NCBI GenBank assembly: GCA_031178565.1 | Contig: JAPSIU010000002.1 | Location: 1 to 38,163 of the forward strand | Reading direction: 5' to 3' | Origin: Leucobacter sp. | GTDB taxonomy: Bacteria; Actinomycetota; Actinomycetes; Actinomycetales; Microbacteriaceae | Length of the DNA stretch: 38,163 bases | Shown here: piece after piece, positions 1 to 6,409 of the stretch | Layout: each line of letters starts with the position of its first letter | Numbering within the stretch: position 1 is the first letter of the stretch | The notes under the pieces: generated by a model | What the model was told of the DNA's origin: nothing | The model's database searches: none | The model's input: only the letters and a program-made list of their open reading frames with translations | Made by a program: the position numbers and the translations under genes

Positions 1-2
1 TA

Positions 3-746
3 CCAGGCGACCCGTACGGTCCGCTGAGCCCCACCGCGCTGCACTGGCTCTCCGACGAGCCCCGCCGCTTTCCCGGCCTGCCCGGGCTCTGGAGCGCGGA
101 CGCGGAGGGCCTCGTCACCGCCGTCTTCGAGCCCGAGGACGGGGTCGCCCGAGGCGGCAAAGCCGTGCAGGGCGCGATCGAGCTCGGCCCGCTGACCGGA
201 CTGGCGAGCACCGCCCTGGCCTGGGGAGCGATCCAGCTGGAAGTCGCCGCCCGGAGCGGAGGAGTCATCCTCCGCCCCCGGGATCCCGAGTCGGAGGATC
301 GGCTGACGTACCGGGGAACGCAGACCTTCGCCCCCGATCGGGACTGGGTGATCACCGCGCGGTTCGTCCTCGCGCCGCGCGAGGGGGTCGAGGTGGCGTC
401 CGCCGCCGGCGCCGACGCCATGCAGCACTACGACTCGCCAGGGAGGGCCGAGTTCGAGGTCGCCGGGCAGCCCGTCAGCCTCACGCTCTTCGGCTCGGCG
501 GAAGCGGGGGATTTCCACGCCGTGTTCTCGGACGCCACGGGCGACGATCTCACCTTCGCCGCCGCCCGCGTCGTGAACGTCGCGCCCGCGGAGGACGACA
601 CGCTCGTCATCGATTTCAATCGGACCACGAACCCGCCCTGCGCCTACTCCGCGAGCGCCACCTGCCCCCTGCCCCCGCCGGAGAACCGCCTCCCGGTGCG
701 CATCGAGGCGGGCGAACTGCGGCCGGGGACCGAACGTCCTCAGTAG
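3..746 (+). CDS. DUF1684 family protein, 5' end outside window
   Basis: The reading frame is open from the first complete codon of the window to the TAG at 744-746, so the N-terminus lies upstream. The C-terminal part carries the DUF1684 hallmark: a DFNRTTNPPCAYS segment followed by a CPLPPPENRLPVRIEAGE segment. These conserved Asn, Cys and Pro-rich residues are near-invariant in the family. The biochemical role of DUF1684 is not established. Members are soluble proteins of roughly 200-270 residues found in actinobacteria and proteobacteria; about 247 residues are visible here. A GTG at 165 could be taken as a start, but the sequence before it (PGDPYGPLSPTALHWL and onward) also looks coding and matches the family's N-terminal half, so I read the gene as truncated by the window edge. 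Confidence 0.85.
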   Translation, partial: PGDPYGPLSPTALHWLSDEPRRFPGLPGLWSADAEGLVTAVFEPEDGVARGGKAVQGAIELGPLTGLASTALAWGAIQLEVAARSGGVILRPRDPESEDRLTYRGTQTFAPDRDWVITARFVLAPREGVEVASAAGADAMQHYDSPGRAEFEVAGQPVSLTLFGSAEAGDFHAVFSDATGDDLTFAAARVVNVAPAEDDTLVIDFNRTTNPPCAYSASATCPLPPPENRLPVRIEAGELRPGTERPQ

Positions 747-785
747 GGTCACCGTTCGTCCGAGTGGCGGGCAGGTTATGCACGT

Positions 786-817
786 CGGTGCGGTTCGGTG
801 CGGTTTCGGTATGGTTT
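786..817 (+). repeat. Three-copy 10-11 nt tandem repeat
   Basis: Imperfect copies of CGGTGCGGTT(T) start at 786, 796 and 807, about 40 nt after the DUF1684 stop codon. No coding frame uses them convincingly. The origin is probably slippage; function unknown. Confidence 0.5.
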
Positions 818-931
818 CGCCCAGTTCCGTGGATCCGCGGATCCGCCCGCCCCGCGCATTCCCGGTGCAGCTCCGTACGCTTTTCCGGCGTGGAGGTCCC
901 CAGGAGCGGACGGCGACGCTATTCTGAGGAT

Positions 932-1138
932 ATGAAGACAACTGGATTCCTCGGGCTCCCCGCACAGATCCAAGAGCTCGTGCTGAAGGGCCTCGACGCC
1001 GAAGTCAAGGCCACAGAGGCGCGCATCCAGGAGGCCGAACGATCGCGTCCCGTGGATCTCGCCCATCTGGGATCTCTCAAGGGCGACCTCACGCGGGTCG
1101 AGGCGCTGCGAAGCAGCCTCACCAGCGGGCAGGCCTGA
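932..1138 (+). CDS. Small helical hypothetical protein (68 aa)
   Basis: I do not recognise this protein. The frame begins ATG at 932 (MKTTGFLGLPAQIQELV) and ends TGA at 1136-1138. It is rich in charged residues with heptad-like spacing (LKGLDAEVKATEARIQEAE), so a short helical or coiled-coil structure is likely. No membrane segment or signal peptide is visible. The same frame is open upstream to 764, but that part is Arg/Ser/Pro-rich and reads as non-coding. A purine stretch, GAGGA, lies only 1 nt before the ATG, too close for a normal ribosome binding site. A TATTCT at 920-925 ends 6 nt before the ATG, compatible with a leaderless transcript. Neighbours give no functional hint. Confidence 0.55.
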   Translation: MKTTGFLGLPAQIQELVLKGLDAEVKATEARIQEAERSRPVDLAHLGSLKGDLTRVEALRSSLTSGQA

Positions 1139-1203
1139 TCGATTCCGCGCGGCGATCCGGACCGCCGCGCTCGACCGGGGCCGCTTCGTGCTCGCGCGCG
1201 AAC

Positions 1204-1262
1204 CCGCAGCGGTGATTCCGCGGCGGTGACTCCGCAGCCGCGATTCTTCCGCAGCCGCGATT
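1204..1262 (+). repeat. 14-nt imperfect tandem repeat, four copies
   Basis: Units CCGCAGCGGTGATT, CCGCGGCGGTGACT, CCGCAGCCGCGATT and CCGCAGCCGCGATT occupy 1204-1217, 1218-1231, 1232-1245 and 1249-1262. Three nucleotides (CTT) separate the last two. Consensus CCGCRGCSGYGAYT. The array begins 66 nt after the stop of the upstream small gene. Confidence 0.7.
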
Positions 1263-1356
1263 CCGCGCTGGGCGCCCCCGCGGATCGTCGGCGTCCCACG
1301 CCACCTGCCCGTCGCCTGAATGCGCCGGTTTCCGCGAGCGGCTAGCCTTCCGGGTG

Positions 1357-1399
1357 GACGCCCCGCACCTAGAACCCCATTTCGCAGGTGCGGGGCGTC
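1357..1399. terminator. 14-bp perfect hairpin, possible terminator
   Basis: GACGCCCCGCACCT (1357-1370) pairs perfectly with AGGTGCGGGGCGTC (1386-1399) around a 15-nt loop. There is no long T tract on either side, so intrinsic termination is plausible but not certain. It lies 218 nt after the upstream plus-strand stop. It could equally be part of a structured RNA. Confidence 0.5.
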
Positions 1400-1473
1400 T
1401 CTCGATCTGCATTCGGGTTGCGTCCCGCGGTTGCCGCCGCCGCATCGCGGAGAGGGACTGGCAACGGGCAAAG

Positions 1474-1512
1474 CTGACCCCCGAGATCCGGGATCTCGTG
1501 ATCGGGGATCAG
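1474..1512. other. Nested inverted-repeat structure
   Basis: CTGACCCCCGA (1474-1484) pairs with TCGGGGATCAG (1502-1512) with one mismatch. Inside it GAGATCC-G-GGATCTC (1483-1497) is a perfect 7-bp dyad overlapping the outer arm by two bases. This could form alternative RNA folds or be a protein-binding dyad. No known family recognised. Confidence 0.4.
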
Positions 1513-1667
1513 CGTCGCCGCAACTCGATCTGCTGGAACGTCTTCAGCGACTGAGCGAGGCACGGGCGACGGCGCACGGTAGCCGATCCTCTTCCGGGTC
1601 GCCACCCCCTCGCTCTTTCCGCTGCGCGCACGCAACCTGGTGTCTACACCGATGGGAAGGAGTCGGC

Positions 1668-1814
1668 ATGAACGAGCAGATGCCGGAGGCGATTCGCCAG
1701 GAAGCCGAACGCGCGGAAGAGGCTGTGAAGAAGGCCAAGTCGGAGGCCACCGACGTGCGGACCGACGAGGAGAGCATGAAACAGTCCGAAGAACCCCCGA
1801 CCACGGTCGACTGA
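1668..1814 (+). CDS. Small acidic hydrophilic protein (48 aa)
   Basis: ATG at 1668 is preceded by a strong GGAAGGAG ribosome binding site around 1655-1662 with good spacing, which is the main reason to accept this short gene. The product (MNEQMPEAIRQEAERAEEAVKKAKSEA at its start, given here in part) is dominated by Glu, Lys, Ala and Asp with no hydrophobic core. It resembles disordered or helical stress-type small proteins, but no family is recognised. It stands alone between the gene-free interval and a GNAT gene on the same strand 75 nt downstream. Confidence 0.6.
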   Translation: MNEQMPEAIRQEAERAEEAVKKAKSEATDVRTDEESMKQSEEPPTTVD

Positions 1815-1889
1815 TCCGCCGATGCACGTCGCACACGGAACCCGCACCCCCGAGAACGCCTCGCAGGCCATCGCCCCCGCCGGTGAAGG

Positions 1890-2318
1890 ATGAGCGGGCG
1901 TGTTCTCGCGCGGGTGGCGACACCCGATGAGCACGCAGGGCTCGCGGCGGCTGTGGGATGGCAGGCGCACTTCGACGATCATCTCCGAGCGGCGTCCCTC
2001 TCGGCCTCGATCGCCGGGGTCGTCTACGTCGATCCGGACGACGGAGTCGTCGGGATGGCGCGAGCGGTGGGAGACGGGCTGCAGTACGCATACATCCAGG
2101 ACGTGATCGTGCATCCCGACCATGACGGAAACGGGATCGCGACCGCCCTCGTGAAACACCTCGTCGAACTCCTGCATCCGGCGCCGGGCACCGAGATGTT
2201 CATCGGCCTCTTCGCGAGCGACGAGGCCGTGGGAGTCTACGAGTCCCTCGGGTTCACAAGCAGCGGAGCATTGGGGATGCACCAGCGCGTCTCCGGAGGG
2301 CGCCCCTGGGAGCCCTGA
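1890..2318 (+). CDS. GNAT-family N-acetyltransferase
   Basis: A 142-residue single-domain GNAT protein predicted to transfer an acetyl group from acetyl-CoA to an unknown amine; cytoplasmic. The central beta strand and acetyl-CoA loop are visible around residues 68-86 (YIQDVIVHPDHDGNGIATAL), with the R/Q-x-x-G-x-G/A pattern in the form DGNGIA. A C-terminal VYESLGF element typical of motif B follows. The length is normal for a compact GNAT. The ATG at 1890 follows a GAAGG that is immediately adjacent, so the ribosome binding site spacing is poor, but no better in-frame start is present before the conserved fold. The substrate cannot be inferred from neighbours, which are unrelated small genes. 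Confidence 0.85.
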   Translation: MSGRVLARVATPDEHAGLAAAVGWQAHFDDHLRAASLSASIAGVVYVDPDDGVVGMARAVGDGLQYAYIQDVIVHPDHDGNGIATALVKHLVELLHPAPGTEMFIGLFASDEAVGVYESLGFTSSGALGMHQRVSGGRPWEP

Positions 2319-2415
2319 TCCGGATCGCGCTGCTCCCGCCTCTCGGAGCGAATGCCTCGTGATCTCCGTCGCGCGACGGATGTGCGGACAGGCTTTGCCG
2401 CCTACGCTCGGTGCC

Positions 2416-2781
2416 ATGAGCAAGAACGAGACGTCCGCCGCGGGAGAGCCTCGGAAGAAGGACGGCCGCAGCGGCCTTGCGCTCGGCATCTGCTTCGGCC
2501 TGGTGTTCGGCGTCGCGCTCGGTGCGGCCAGCGATAACCTCGCCGCATTCATGGGCGTCGGCATCGCACTCGGCATCGCGTTCGGGCTGATCTACGACGA
2601 ACAGCAGAAGAAGAAGCAGTCGAGCCGGCCGAAGCCGCGCGCGGTGAAGGTCGAGAACGGCGCTACCTTCACTCTCGTGGAACGGAAGTCCCCTCGGCCG
2701 GGCCAGCGCTCCCACTATTGGCTGGGCGACAACGGTCAGGAGCTCGAGCTTTCCGACGACGAGGCGACCGAGCTTCTGTGA
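2416..2781 (+). CDS. Small membrane protein with glycine-zipper hairpin
   Basis: A 121-residue protein with a charged N-terminus (MSKNETSAAGEPRKKDGRSG), then two hydrophobic segments at about residues 20-36 and 42-58. These are rich in Gly/Ala/Phe repeats (GICFGLVFGVALGAAS and MGVGIALGIAFGLIY), giving a glycine-zipper-like transmembrane hairpin. A basic stretch (EQQKKKQSS) follows, and a soluble C-terminal half ends in an acidic ELSDDEATELL tail. I do not know its function. The frame also opens at a GTG at 2359, but the ATG at 2416 better separates an N-terminal charged region from the membrane hairpin. The gene's last codons form the first copy of a short tandem repeat that runs past the stop (see 2770-2824). 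Confidence 0.7.
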   Translation: MSKNETSAAGEPRKKDGRSGLALGICFGLVFGVALGAASDNLAAFMGVGIALGIAFGLIYDEQQKKKQSSRPKPRAVKVENGATFTLVERKSPRPGQRSHYWLGDNGQELELSDDEATELL

Positions 2782-2824
2782 TCCGGCTTCCGTGGTTTCG
2801 GCTTTCGTGATCCCGGCTTCTGCG
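2770..2824 (+). repeat. 14-15 nt tandem repeat spanning a stop codon
   Basis: Copies GAGCTTCTGTG (2770-2780), CGGCTTCCGTG (2784-2794), CGGCTTTCGTG (2799-2809) and CGGCTTCTGCG (2814-2824) recur at 14-15 nt spacing. The first copy contains the last codons and stop of the membrane-protein gene; the rest are in the 3' intergenic region. Confidence 0.55.
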
Positions 2825-3045
2825 AGTTCGTGGTGATGCAGCGGTGAAGCACCAGTGATGCAGCGAGCGGATCCGCGCTCCGCCCGAGGCTTCTGTTCCC
2901 ACCCGAGGCATGTGGTGCGGATACTTTCTGCGGGCAGGAAAAATTCCCTCGGGCGGGCGACGGGTGCGGGGCGGACGGGCGGCGGGCGGCGCGTCCAGCC
3001 CGTTCCCTCGATGGCCGCCCGCGCGCCGAGCCGTGAAGCACGAGC
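2825..3045. other. Intergenic stretch without recognised gene
   Basis: After the short repeat array no credible gene is seen up to the terminator hairpin at 3046. Frames crossing this part are Arg/Pro-rich and lack ribosome binding sites. Confidence 0.5.
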
Positions 3046-3071
3046 GGGGTGCGCGGGAGTCCGCGCACCCC
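3046..3071 (-). terminator. Terminator hairpin of the small basic protein gene
   Basis: GGGGTGCGCGG (3046-3056) and CCGCGCACCCC (3061-3071) form a perfect 11-bp stem with a 4-nt loop. It begins 7 nt beyond the stop codon of the minus-strand gene at 3079-3204. Confidence 0.65.
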
Positions 3072-3078
3072 GCGCGCA

Positions 3079-3204
3079 CTAAGAGCGCTTGTTCAACAGC
3101 GTGCTATCTGTGTCTGCTTTACCGCGTTTCACAGCGCGCTTTTCTTTCAGCGTCTGCTTCGCGGGCTTCTTCGCGGACTTATTGCCGCGATCTTTACCGG
3201 ACAT
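3079..3204 (-). CDS. Small highly basic protein (41 aa)
   Basis: The frame starts at ATG 3204 after a GGGAGTTGAG ribosome binding site. It encodes a Lys/Arg-rich peptide (MSGKDRGNKSAKKPAKQTLK at the N-terminus) ending STLLNKRS. Such short basic proteins with a KEKRAVKR-type run recur in actinobacteria; their role is unknown and nucleic-acid binding is only a guess from charge. The frame extends upstream to 3345, but the extra residues lack the composition of the core and cross the promoter-like sequence at 3241-3269. The gene has both a plausible promoter and a strong terminator immediately after the stop, which supports it as a monocistronic unit. Confidence 0.7.
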   Translation of the reverse strand: MSGKDRGNKSAKKPAKQTLKEKRAVKRGKADTDSTLLNKRS

Positions 3205-3240
3205 CTCAACTCCCTTCATTCGAAAGCTGGGCCAACCTTG

Positions 3241-3269
3241 ACCATAGCCCACCCCCGCATGGAAGTCAC
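3241..3269 (-). promoter_or_regulatory. Promoter of the small basic protein gene
   Basis: On the minus strand GTGACT (3269-3264) and TATGGT (3246-3241) are separated by 17 nt, a good match to sigma70-type elements. It lies 36 nt before the start codon at 3204. Confidence 0.45.
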
Positions 3270-3368
3270 GAGGCGTCACCTGCACGCGTGGCGAGCAGCA
3301 CTTCCAGGAATGTCGGCGGGCCGGCGTAACATCTCCTTCGACCACAGATTCGAACGGGGAGGCACGCG

Positions 3369-3584
3369 GTGAGGATCCGAGAAAGCATCAGCTTCGACAG
3401 CGGCTCCCGCTTCGACGCCTCCGCCGCCGAGGAGACATTGCAAGAGCTCGAAGAGCAGTACGCGGAAGGCGCCATCGAGCGGCACGCCTACCTCGAGAAG
3501 AAGAGCTCGCTCGTACGTCTCTTCGTGAAGGCCACCACGTCACCGAAGGGGCGCGGCCGCGAGGAGAACTACGGCGGGGAGTAA
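3369..3584 (+). CDS. Short SHOCT-like protein (71 aa)
   Basis: GTG start at 3369 preceded by a GGGAGG ribosome binding site. The protein contains a LQELEEQYAEGAIERHAYLE stretch near residues 24-43, followed by KKSSL. This resembles the SHOCT pattern (short helices, a 'G-x-I' turn, then Glu/Tyr and Lys-x-x-L) usually found as a C-terminal oligomerisation element in small bacterial proteins. No membrane segment is present, so this would be a free SHOCT-like domain. The assignment is from pattern only. The gene is divergent from the small basic protein gene and convergent with the PGPGW gene, whose stop lies 37 nt downstream. Confidence 0.6.
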   Translation: MRIRESISFDSGSRFDASAAEETLQELEEQYAEGAIERHAYLEKKSSLVRLFVKATTSPKGRGREENYGGE

Positions 3585-3621
3585 GGGAGCAAGATCTCCG
3601 GCCCGCGTCCGTCCTCGATCA

Positions 3622-4092
3622 TCAGATCGCCTCGCCCCTCCCGGAGGACACCCCCGGTCGCCGGAACTTGCGAAAACTGTAGACGATGAGACCTATCGCG
3701 AGCAGTCCCGAAACCATCAGGGTTATCCCGGTGTTCCAACCTCCCGGGAGCCACCACCACTCCCCGAGAGGCCACCAGACTGGCGGAGGCGGCCGAATGC
3801 CCCAGACCAGTCCGATGACGATGAGTGACAAACCGCCGAGGGCGCTGAGTGCGATGCGGGGCCAGGTCTGCACACCTCTACGCGCCAGGAGCACTGCCTG
3901 CTTTTTGATCGGGACCAGGAGCCGCTTGGCCCAGGAGTATCGCAACGAGAGAACCACGAGGCCCGCGGTGAGCGTGAGTAGTCCCGGACCGGGTAGAACC
4001 AGCGCGACCGCACCCACGAGGACGAGCAGCCAACCGAGCACCTCGATGCCCGTGCGCCGCAGCCAACGCGAGACAGTAGTGTCGGTCCCCAT
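3622..4092 (-). CDS. PGPGW-type transmembrane protein
   Basis: A 156-residue membrane protein. The first hydrophobic pair (about residues 15-50) contains VLVGAVALVLPGPGLLTL, the proline-glycine signature of the PGPGW/TIGR02611 family of small actinobacterial membrane proteins. A basic cytoplasmic loop (WAKRLLVPIKKQAVLLARR) follows. Then come another helix (about 85-100), a Trp/Pro-rich loop and a final helix (about 125-143) with a basic tail. The function of the family is unknown. I chose ATG 4092 because AAGGA precedes it with suitable spacing; the frame upstream to 4197 lacks membrane-protein character. It is transcribed away from the tRNA-Tyr gene, on the same strand downstream of it. Confidence 0.8.
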   Translation of the reverse strand: MGTDTTVSRWLRRTGIEVLGWLLVLVGAVALVLPGPGLLTLTAGLVVLSLRYSWAKRLLVPIKKQAVLLARRGVQTWPRIALSALGGLSLIVIGLVWGIRPPPPVWWPLGEWWWLPGGWNTGITLMVSGLLAIGLIVYSFRKFRRPGVSSGRGEAI

Positions 4093-4384
4093 ATATACAT
4101 CCTTACCACCTCGATAAAGACGAACCAACGGGTTGCGGGGTTCCTGCGATTCGGGCCGTAGGCGGTGTACAGGCCGGGTCTCGCAGGACGCGCACACGGT
4201 GTCCAGCCCTCGCGAGAACGGGCTGAGTGCCGGCGATGACGCCGGACGTGGAGGCGGGTCTCTTCGACGACGATCTCGAAGCGTTTCGGAATCCCCGGAC
4301 CTGGCGATCGCGTCTCGGGGGGTTGCCGAAGTGGACAGTAAGCGGTCGGCGACCCCCGGCTACGGCCGCCTCGAAAACACGAGA
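4093..4384. other. Intergenic stretch without recognised gene
   Basis: Between the PGPGW gene start and the tRNA-Tyr terminator I see no supported gene. It presumably contains the promoter of the PGPGW gene, but no convincing -35/-10 pair was found. Confidence 0.5.
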
Positions 4385-4417
4385 ACGCCCGACCAGAAAT
4401 TGCTTCTGACCGGGCGT
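4385..4417 (-). terminator. Intrinsic terminator of tRNA-Tyr
   Basis: Arms 4404-4417 and 4385-4398 pair over 14 bp with a 5-nt loop. The two non-Watson-Crick positions become G-U pairs only when the minus strand is transcribed, which fixes the orientation. A TTTT run follows about 10 nt later. It starts 6 nt after the encoded CCA of the tRNA. Confidence 0.85.
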
Positions 4418-4423
4418 CTCCTA

Positions 4424-4508
4424 TGGTGGCGGGTGAGGGATTCGAACCCCCGTAGGCGTTGCCAGCTGATTTACAGTCAGCCCCCTTTGGCCGCTCGGGT
4501 AACCCGCC
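4424..4508 (-). tRNA. tRNA-Tyr (anticodon GTA)
   Basis: Read on the minus strand the gene starts GGCGGGTTACCCGAGCGG and has a 5-bp anticodon stem TGACT/AATCA around GTA. It has a long variable arm, as expected for bacterial tRNA-Tyr, and a GGTTCGAAT T-loop. The acceptor stem GGCGGGT/ACCCGCC (4508-4502 with 4434-4428) is perfect. The discriminator is A (4427) and CCA is encoded at 4426-4424. It is a single tRNA with its own terminator and a candidate promoter upstream. Confidence 0.97.
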
Positions 4509-4538
4509 ATCGGTCGCGGAGTCCACGACCAGGGAACA

Positions 4539-4567
4539 ACATTACCGTTTCACCCACGCGAATGGAA
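4539..4567 (-). promoter_or_regulatory. Candidate tRNA-Tyr promoter
   Basis: Minus-strand TTCCAT (4567-4562) and TAATGT (4544-4539) are spaced by 17 nt and lie about 30 nt before the mature tRNA 5' end. The -10 is good and the -35 is weak. Confidence 0.35.
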
Positions 4568-4667
4568 ATCGGACCCGTACGAGTGGAAAACCGGGCAAGG
4601 CATCCCGGGACCGGGTCAACGCTCGCGCGGTGCCGGATCACGGCTCCCCGCGTGGGAAGATCGAAGC

Positions 4668-5132
4668 ATGAACGCCCTCCCCGCCGACATCACCCTGCGC
4701 CGCGCCGACGGCTTCGACCAGATCCCCTCACGCACCTTCTACCGCATCGCGCAGCTGCGCCAGGAGATCTTCGTCGTGGAACAGGACTGCGTCTACGCCG
4801 ACCTCGACGGCCGCGACCTCGAGCCCGGCACGATCCAGCTCTGGGCGGAGTCGGCGAACGGAGAGATCGCCTCCTCCGTGAGGATCCTGAACGAGGATTC
4901 CCGCGAGCCGGGGCTGCGCAGCATCGGGCGAGTCGTCACCGCCCCCGCCTGGCGCGGCCAGGGCATCGCCGCCGAGGTCCTGCGGGCCGCCATCGGAGCG
5001 TGCGAAGGCCACCCCATCCTGATCCACGCGCAGGCGCACCTGTCGGACTGGTACGGACGCTTCGGGTTTGCGCCCTGCGGCGCCGAGTTCCTCGAGGACG
5101 GGATCCCCCACCTGCCGATGCGGATCGGCTGA
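4668..5132 (+). CDS. ElaA-family GNAT acetyltransferase
   Basis: A 154-residue GNAT protein of the ElaA subfamily, predicted to use acetyl-CoA; the physiological acceptor is unknown. The subfamily signature FYRIAQLRQEIFVVEQDC lies near residues 24-41. The acetyl-CoA binding segment IGRVVTAPAWRGQGIAAEVL at about 85-104 carries the classic RGQGIA loop. The C-terminal LIHAQAHLSDWYGRFGFAPC segment is the ElaA form of motif B. ATG 4668 has a purine-rich GGGAAG about 9 nt upstream. The gene is unrelated in direction or theme to the catabolic island that begins just downstream, so it probably marks the edge of the conserved flank. Confidence 0.88.
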   Translation: MNALPADITLRRADGFDQIPSRTFYRIAQLRQEIFVVEQDCVYADLDGRDLEPGTIQLWAESANGEIASSVRILNEDSREPGLRSIGRVVTAPAWRGQGIAAEVLRAAIGACEGHPILIHAQAHLSDWYGRFGFAPCGAEFLEDGIPHLPMRIG

Positions 5133-5186
5133 GCGCAGCAGGGTCTCCGACCGAGACTCCGCCGCATCCAGCGCGAGCTCGGCCTC

Positions 5187-6200
5187 CTAGAAGCCGCCCT
5201 TCCTGTAGTAACGACGGGTCGTGAGGTCGTGGTCGCGCGCCCGCTCGAGGTGGGTGCTCAACCGCTCAAAAGCCGCCGCCATCACGATGGGGCTCGCGAG
5301 CGCGCGTACGTCCTGCGAGATACCGGGCAGCTCGAACTCCTTGGTGTCGAACACGCGGAACTTCCGGGTTACGGTCGGAGCGAAACGCTCGACACGCTCC
5401 GCAAGGGGCCGCATTTCGTCCTCGCCCTTGATGAGCCAAACGCTCGTCTCCTCCTCCAGGAGTTCGAGGGTGCCGTGGAAGAAGTCCGACGCGTGCACGG
5501 GCCGGGTCCAGATCCACTGCATCTCCTCGAGGATGCACATCGCGTAGTACCACGCCTCGTACCAGACGTTCCCGGCCGCGGTGATGATGTGGTGCTGCTC
5601 ATCCGCGACCTCGTCAGCGAACTCCCGCGCACGATCCTCGAACTGCTGCTTGACGCCCACCAACAGCTCGGGCAATGCCTGCAACTCGGCGACGACGCGC
5701 TCGTACTCGTCGAACTCTCCGCGGTGATGCATGATCGACAGAGCAATGAAGAGCGACTGCAGAAGGTAGTTCTCGCTCGAGGTGGGATCCGCGCAGTCGT
5801 TCTGGAAGTTGATGTCGGCGAGTTCGGCGAGCGGCGTGCCGGCGGTTCCCGTCAGGGTCATGACGCGGGCGCCTCGCGACTTCGCGAACTCGAGCGCCTC
5901 GATCGCCTCCTTGGTCGTGCCCGACACCGAGGGGAAGACGACGAGCGACCCCTCGCCGACGTTGCTGTTACCCGAGAGCACCACTTCCGCCGCCATGTCG
6001 TGATAGGTGGGGAAGCTCGAGCGGGTCTGCAGCAAGCGCACCGCGGGCAGCGTGAGGAACGCGACGCCGCCCGCGCCCCAGAAGGCGATGTTGCGCAGGC
6101 CGTCGGCGAGCTCCCGGCCGATCGCGTCGTGGATGGGCCCTGCGAGCTGGGCTGCGCCGTTCTCGACGCTGAGGTAGTGGTCAGAGGTGAAGTTGAGCAT
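5187..6200 (-). CDS. frlB: FrlB-like fructosamine deglycase (SIS domains)
   Basis: A 337-residue protein with two sugar-isomerase (SIS) domains, matching E. coli and Bacillus FrlB in length. FrlB splits 6-phosphorylated fructosamines (phosphorylated Amadori products) into glucose 6-phosphate and the free amine or amino acid; cytoplasmic. The first SIS domain shows VVFPSVSGTTKEAIEALEFA (about 95-114). The second contains CILEEMQWIWTRPVHASDFF followed by HGTLELLEE (about 215-245), which parallels the Bacillus FrlB segment CILMEMQWIHSHAIHAGEFF. The C-terminus HDLTTRRYYRKGGF also matches the family's H-x-L-x-x-R-R-Y ending. ATG 6200 follows a GGAGAG ribosome binding site; an extended start at 6233 lacks one. 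It is divergent from dctP. A UTRA-type operator candidate (6212-6222) lies just upstream and a LacI-type operator is about 140 nt away. Exact substrate unproven. Confidence 0.85.
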   Translation of the reverse strand: MLNFTSDHYLSVENGAAQLAGPIHDAIGRELADGLRNIAFWGAGGVAFLTLPAVRLLQTRSSFPTYHDMAAEVVLSGNSNVGEGSLVVFPSVSGTTKEAIEALEFAKSRGARVMTLTGTAGTPLAELADINFQNDCADPTSSENYLLQSLFIALSIMHHRGEFDEYERVVAELQALPELLVGVKQQFEDRAREFADEVADEQHHIITAAGNVWYEAWYYAMCILEEMQWIWTRPVHASDFFHGTLELLEEETSVWLIKGEDEMRPLAERVERFAPTVTRKFRVFDTKEFELPGISQDVRALASPIVMAAAFERLSTHLERARDHDLTTRRYYRKGGF

Positions 6201-6211
6201 CGTCTCTCCAG

Positions 6212-6222
6212 TTGTATAACAA
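6212..6222. promoter_or_regulatory. Candidate GntR/UTRA operator upstream of frlB
   Basis: TTGTATAACAA is an inverted repeat (TTGT/ACAA arms) immediately before the frlB ribosome binding site. It resembles TTGTATATACAA-type operators known for UTRA-class GntR regulators such as TreR. Two GntR/UTRA genes lie in this island, and TTGTAT also recurs at the block B promoter. Confidence 0.4.
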
Positions 6223-6341
6223 GTATGTGACAAGTCTGATGATATCCACCTACCCGTGTTCCCTCAAGCGGCAGTGCACCATACGGCTCGATAACGACTC
6301 TGCAGATGTCGCGGAAACTTCTTTCCATGTCTGATGACGAG

Positions 6342-6355
6342 TGATACCGTTATCA
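6342..6355. promoter_or_regulatory. LacI-type operator 1 (upstream of dctP)
   Basis: TGATACCGTTATCA differs at one position from the perfect palindrome TGATAACGTTATCA. With the flanking bases the arms are GTGATA and TATCAC. It lies 54 nt before the dctP start, in the frlB/dctP divergent interval. The central CG is typical of LacI-family sites. Confidence 0.75.
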
Positions 6356-6409
6356 CTGACTACGGGAGTCAAAGCCGACCCCGTATCCATCGACGAAAGG
6401 CGAGAAGGC

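Larger units (their letters stand above)
1139..1667. other. Gene-free 529-nt interval with repeats and strong dyads
   Basis: No frame here has convincing coding character: candidate frames are Arg/Ser-rich shadows lacking good start sites. The interval holds a four-copy 14-nt repeat (1204-1262), a 14-bp perfect hairpin (1357-1399) and a nested inverted-repeat structure (1474-1512), each listed separately. A structured non-coding RNA or complex 3'/5' untranslated region is possible; no known RNA family was recognised. Confidence 0.6.

Noticed and set aside
6288..6301. GATAACG at 6290 as an additional LacI half-site
   Set aside because: Only half of the palindrome matches; the other arm is unrelated.
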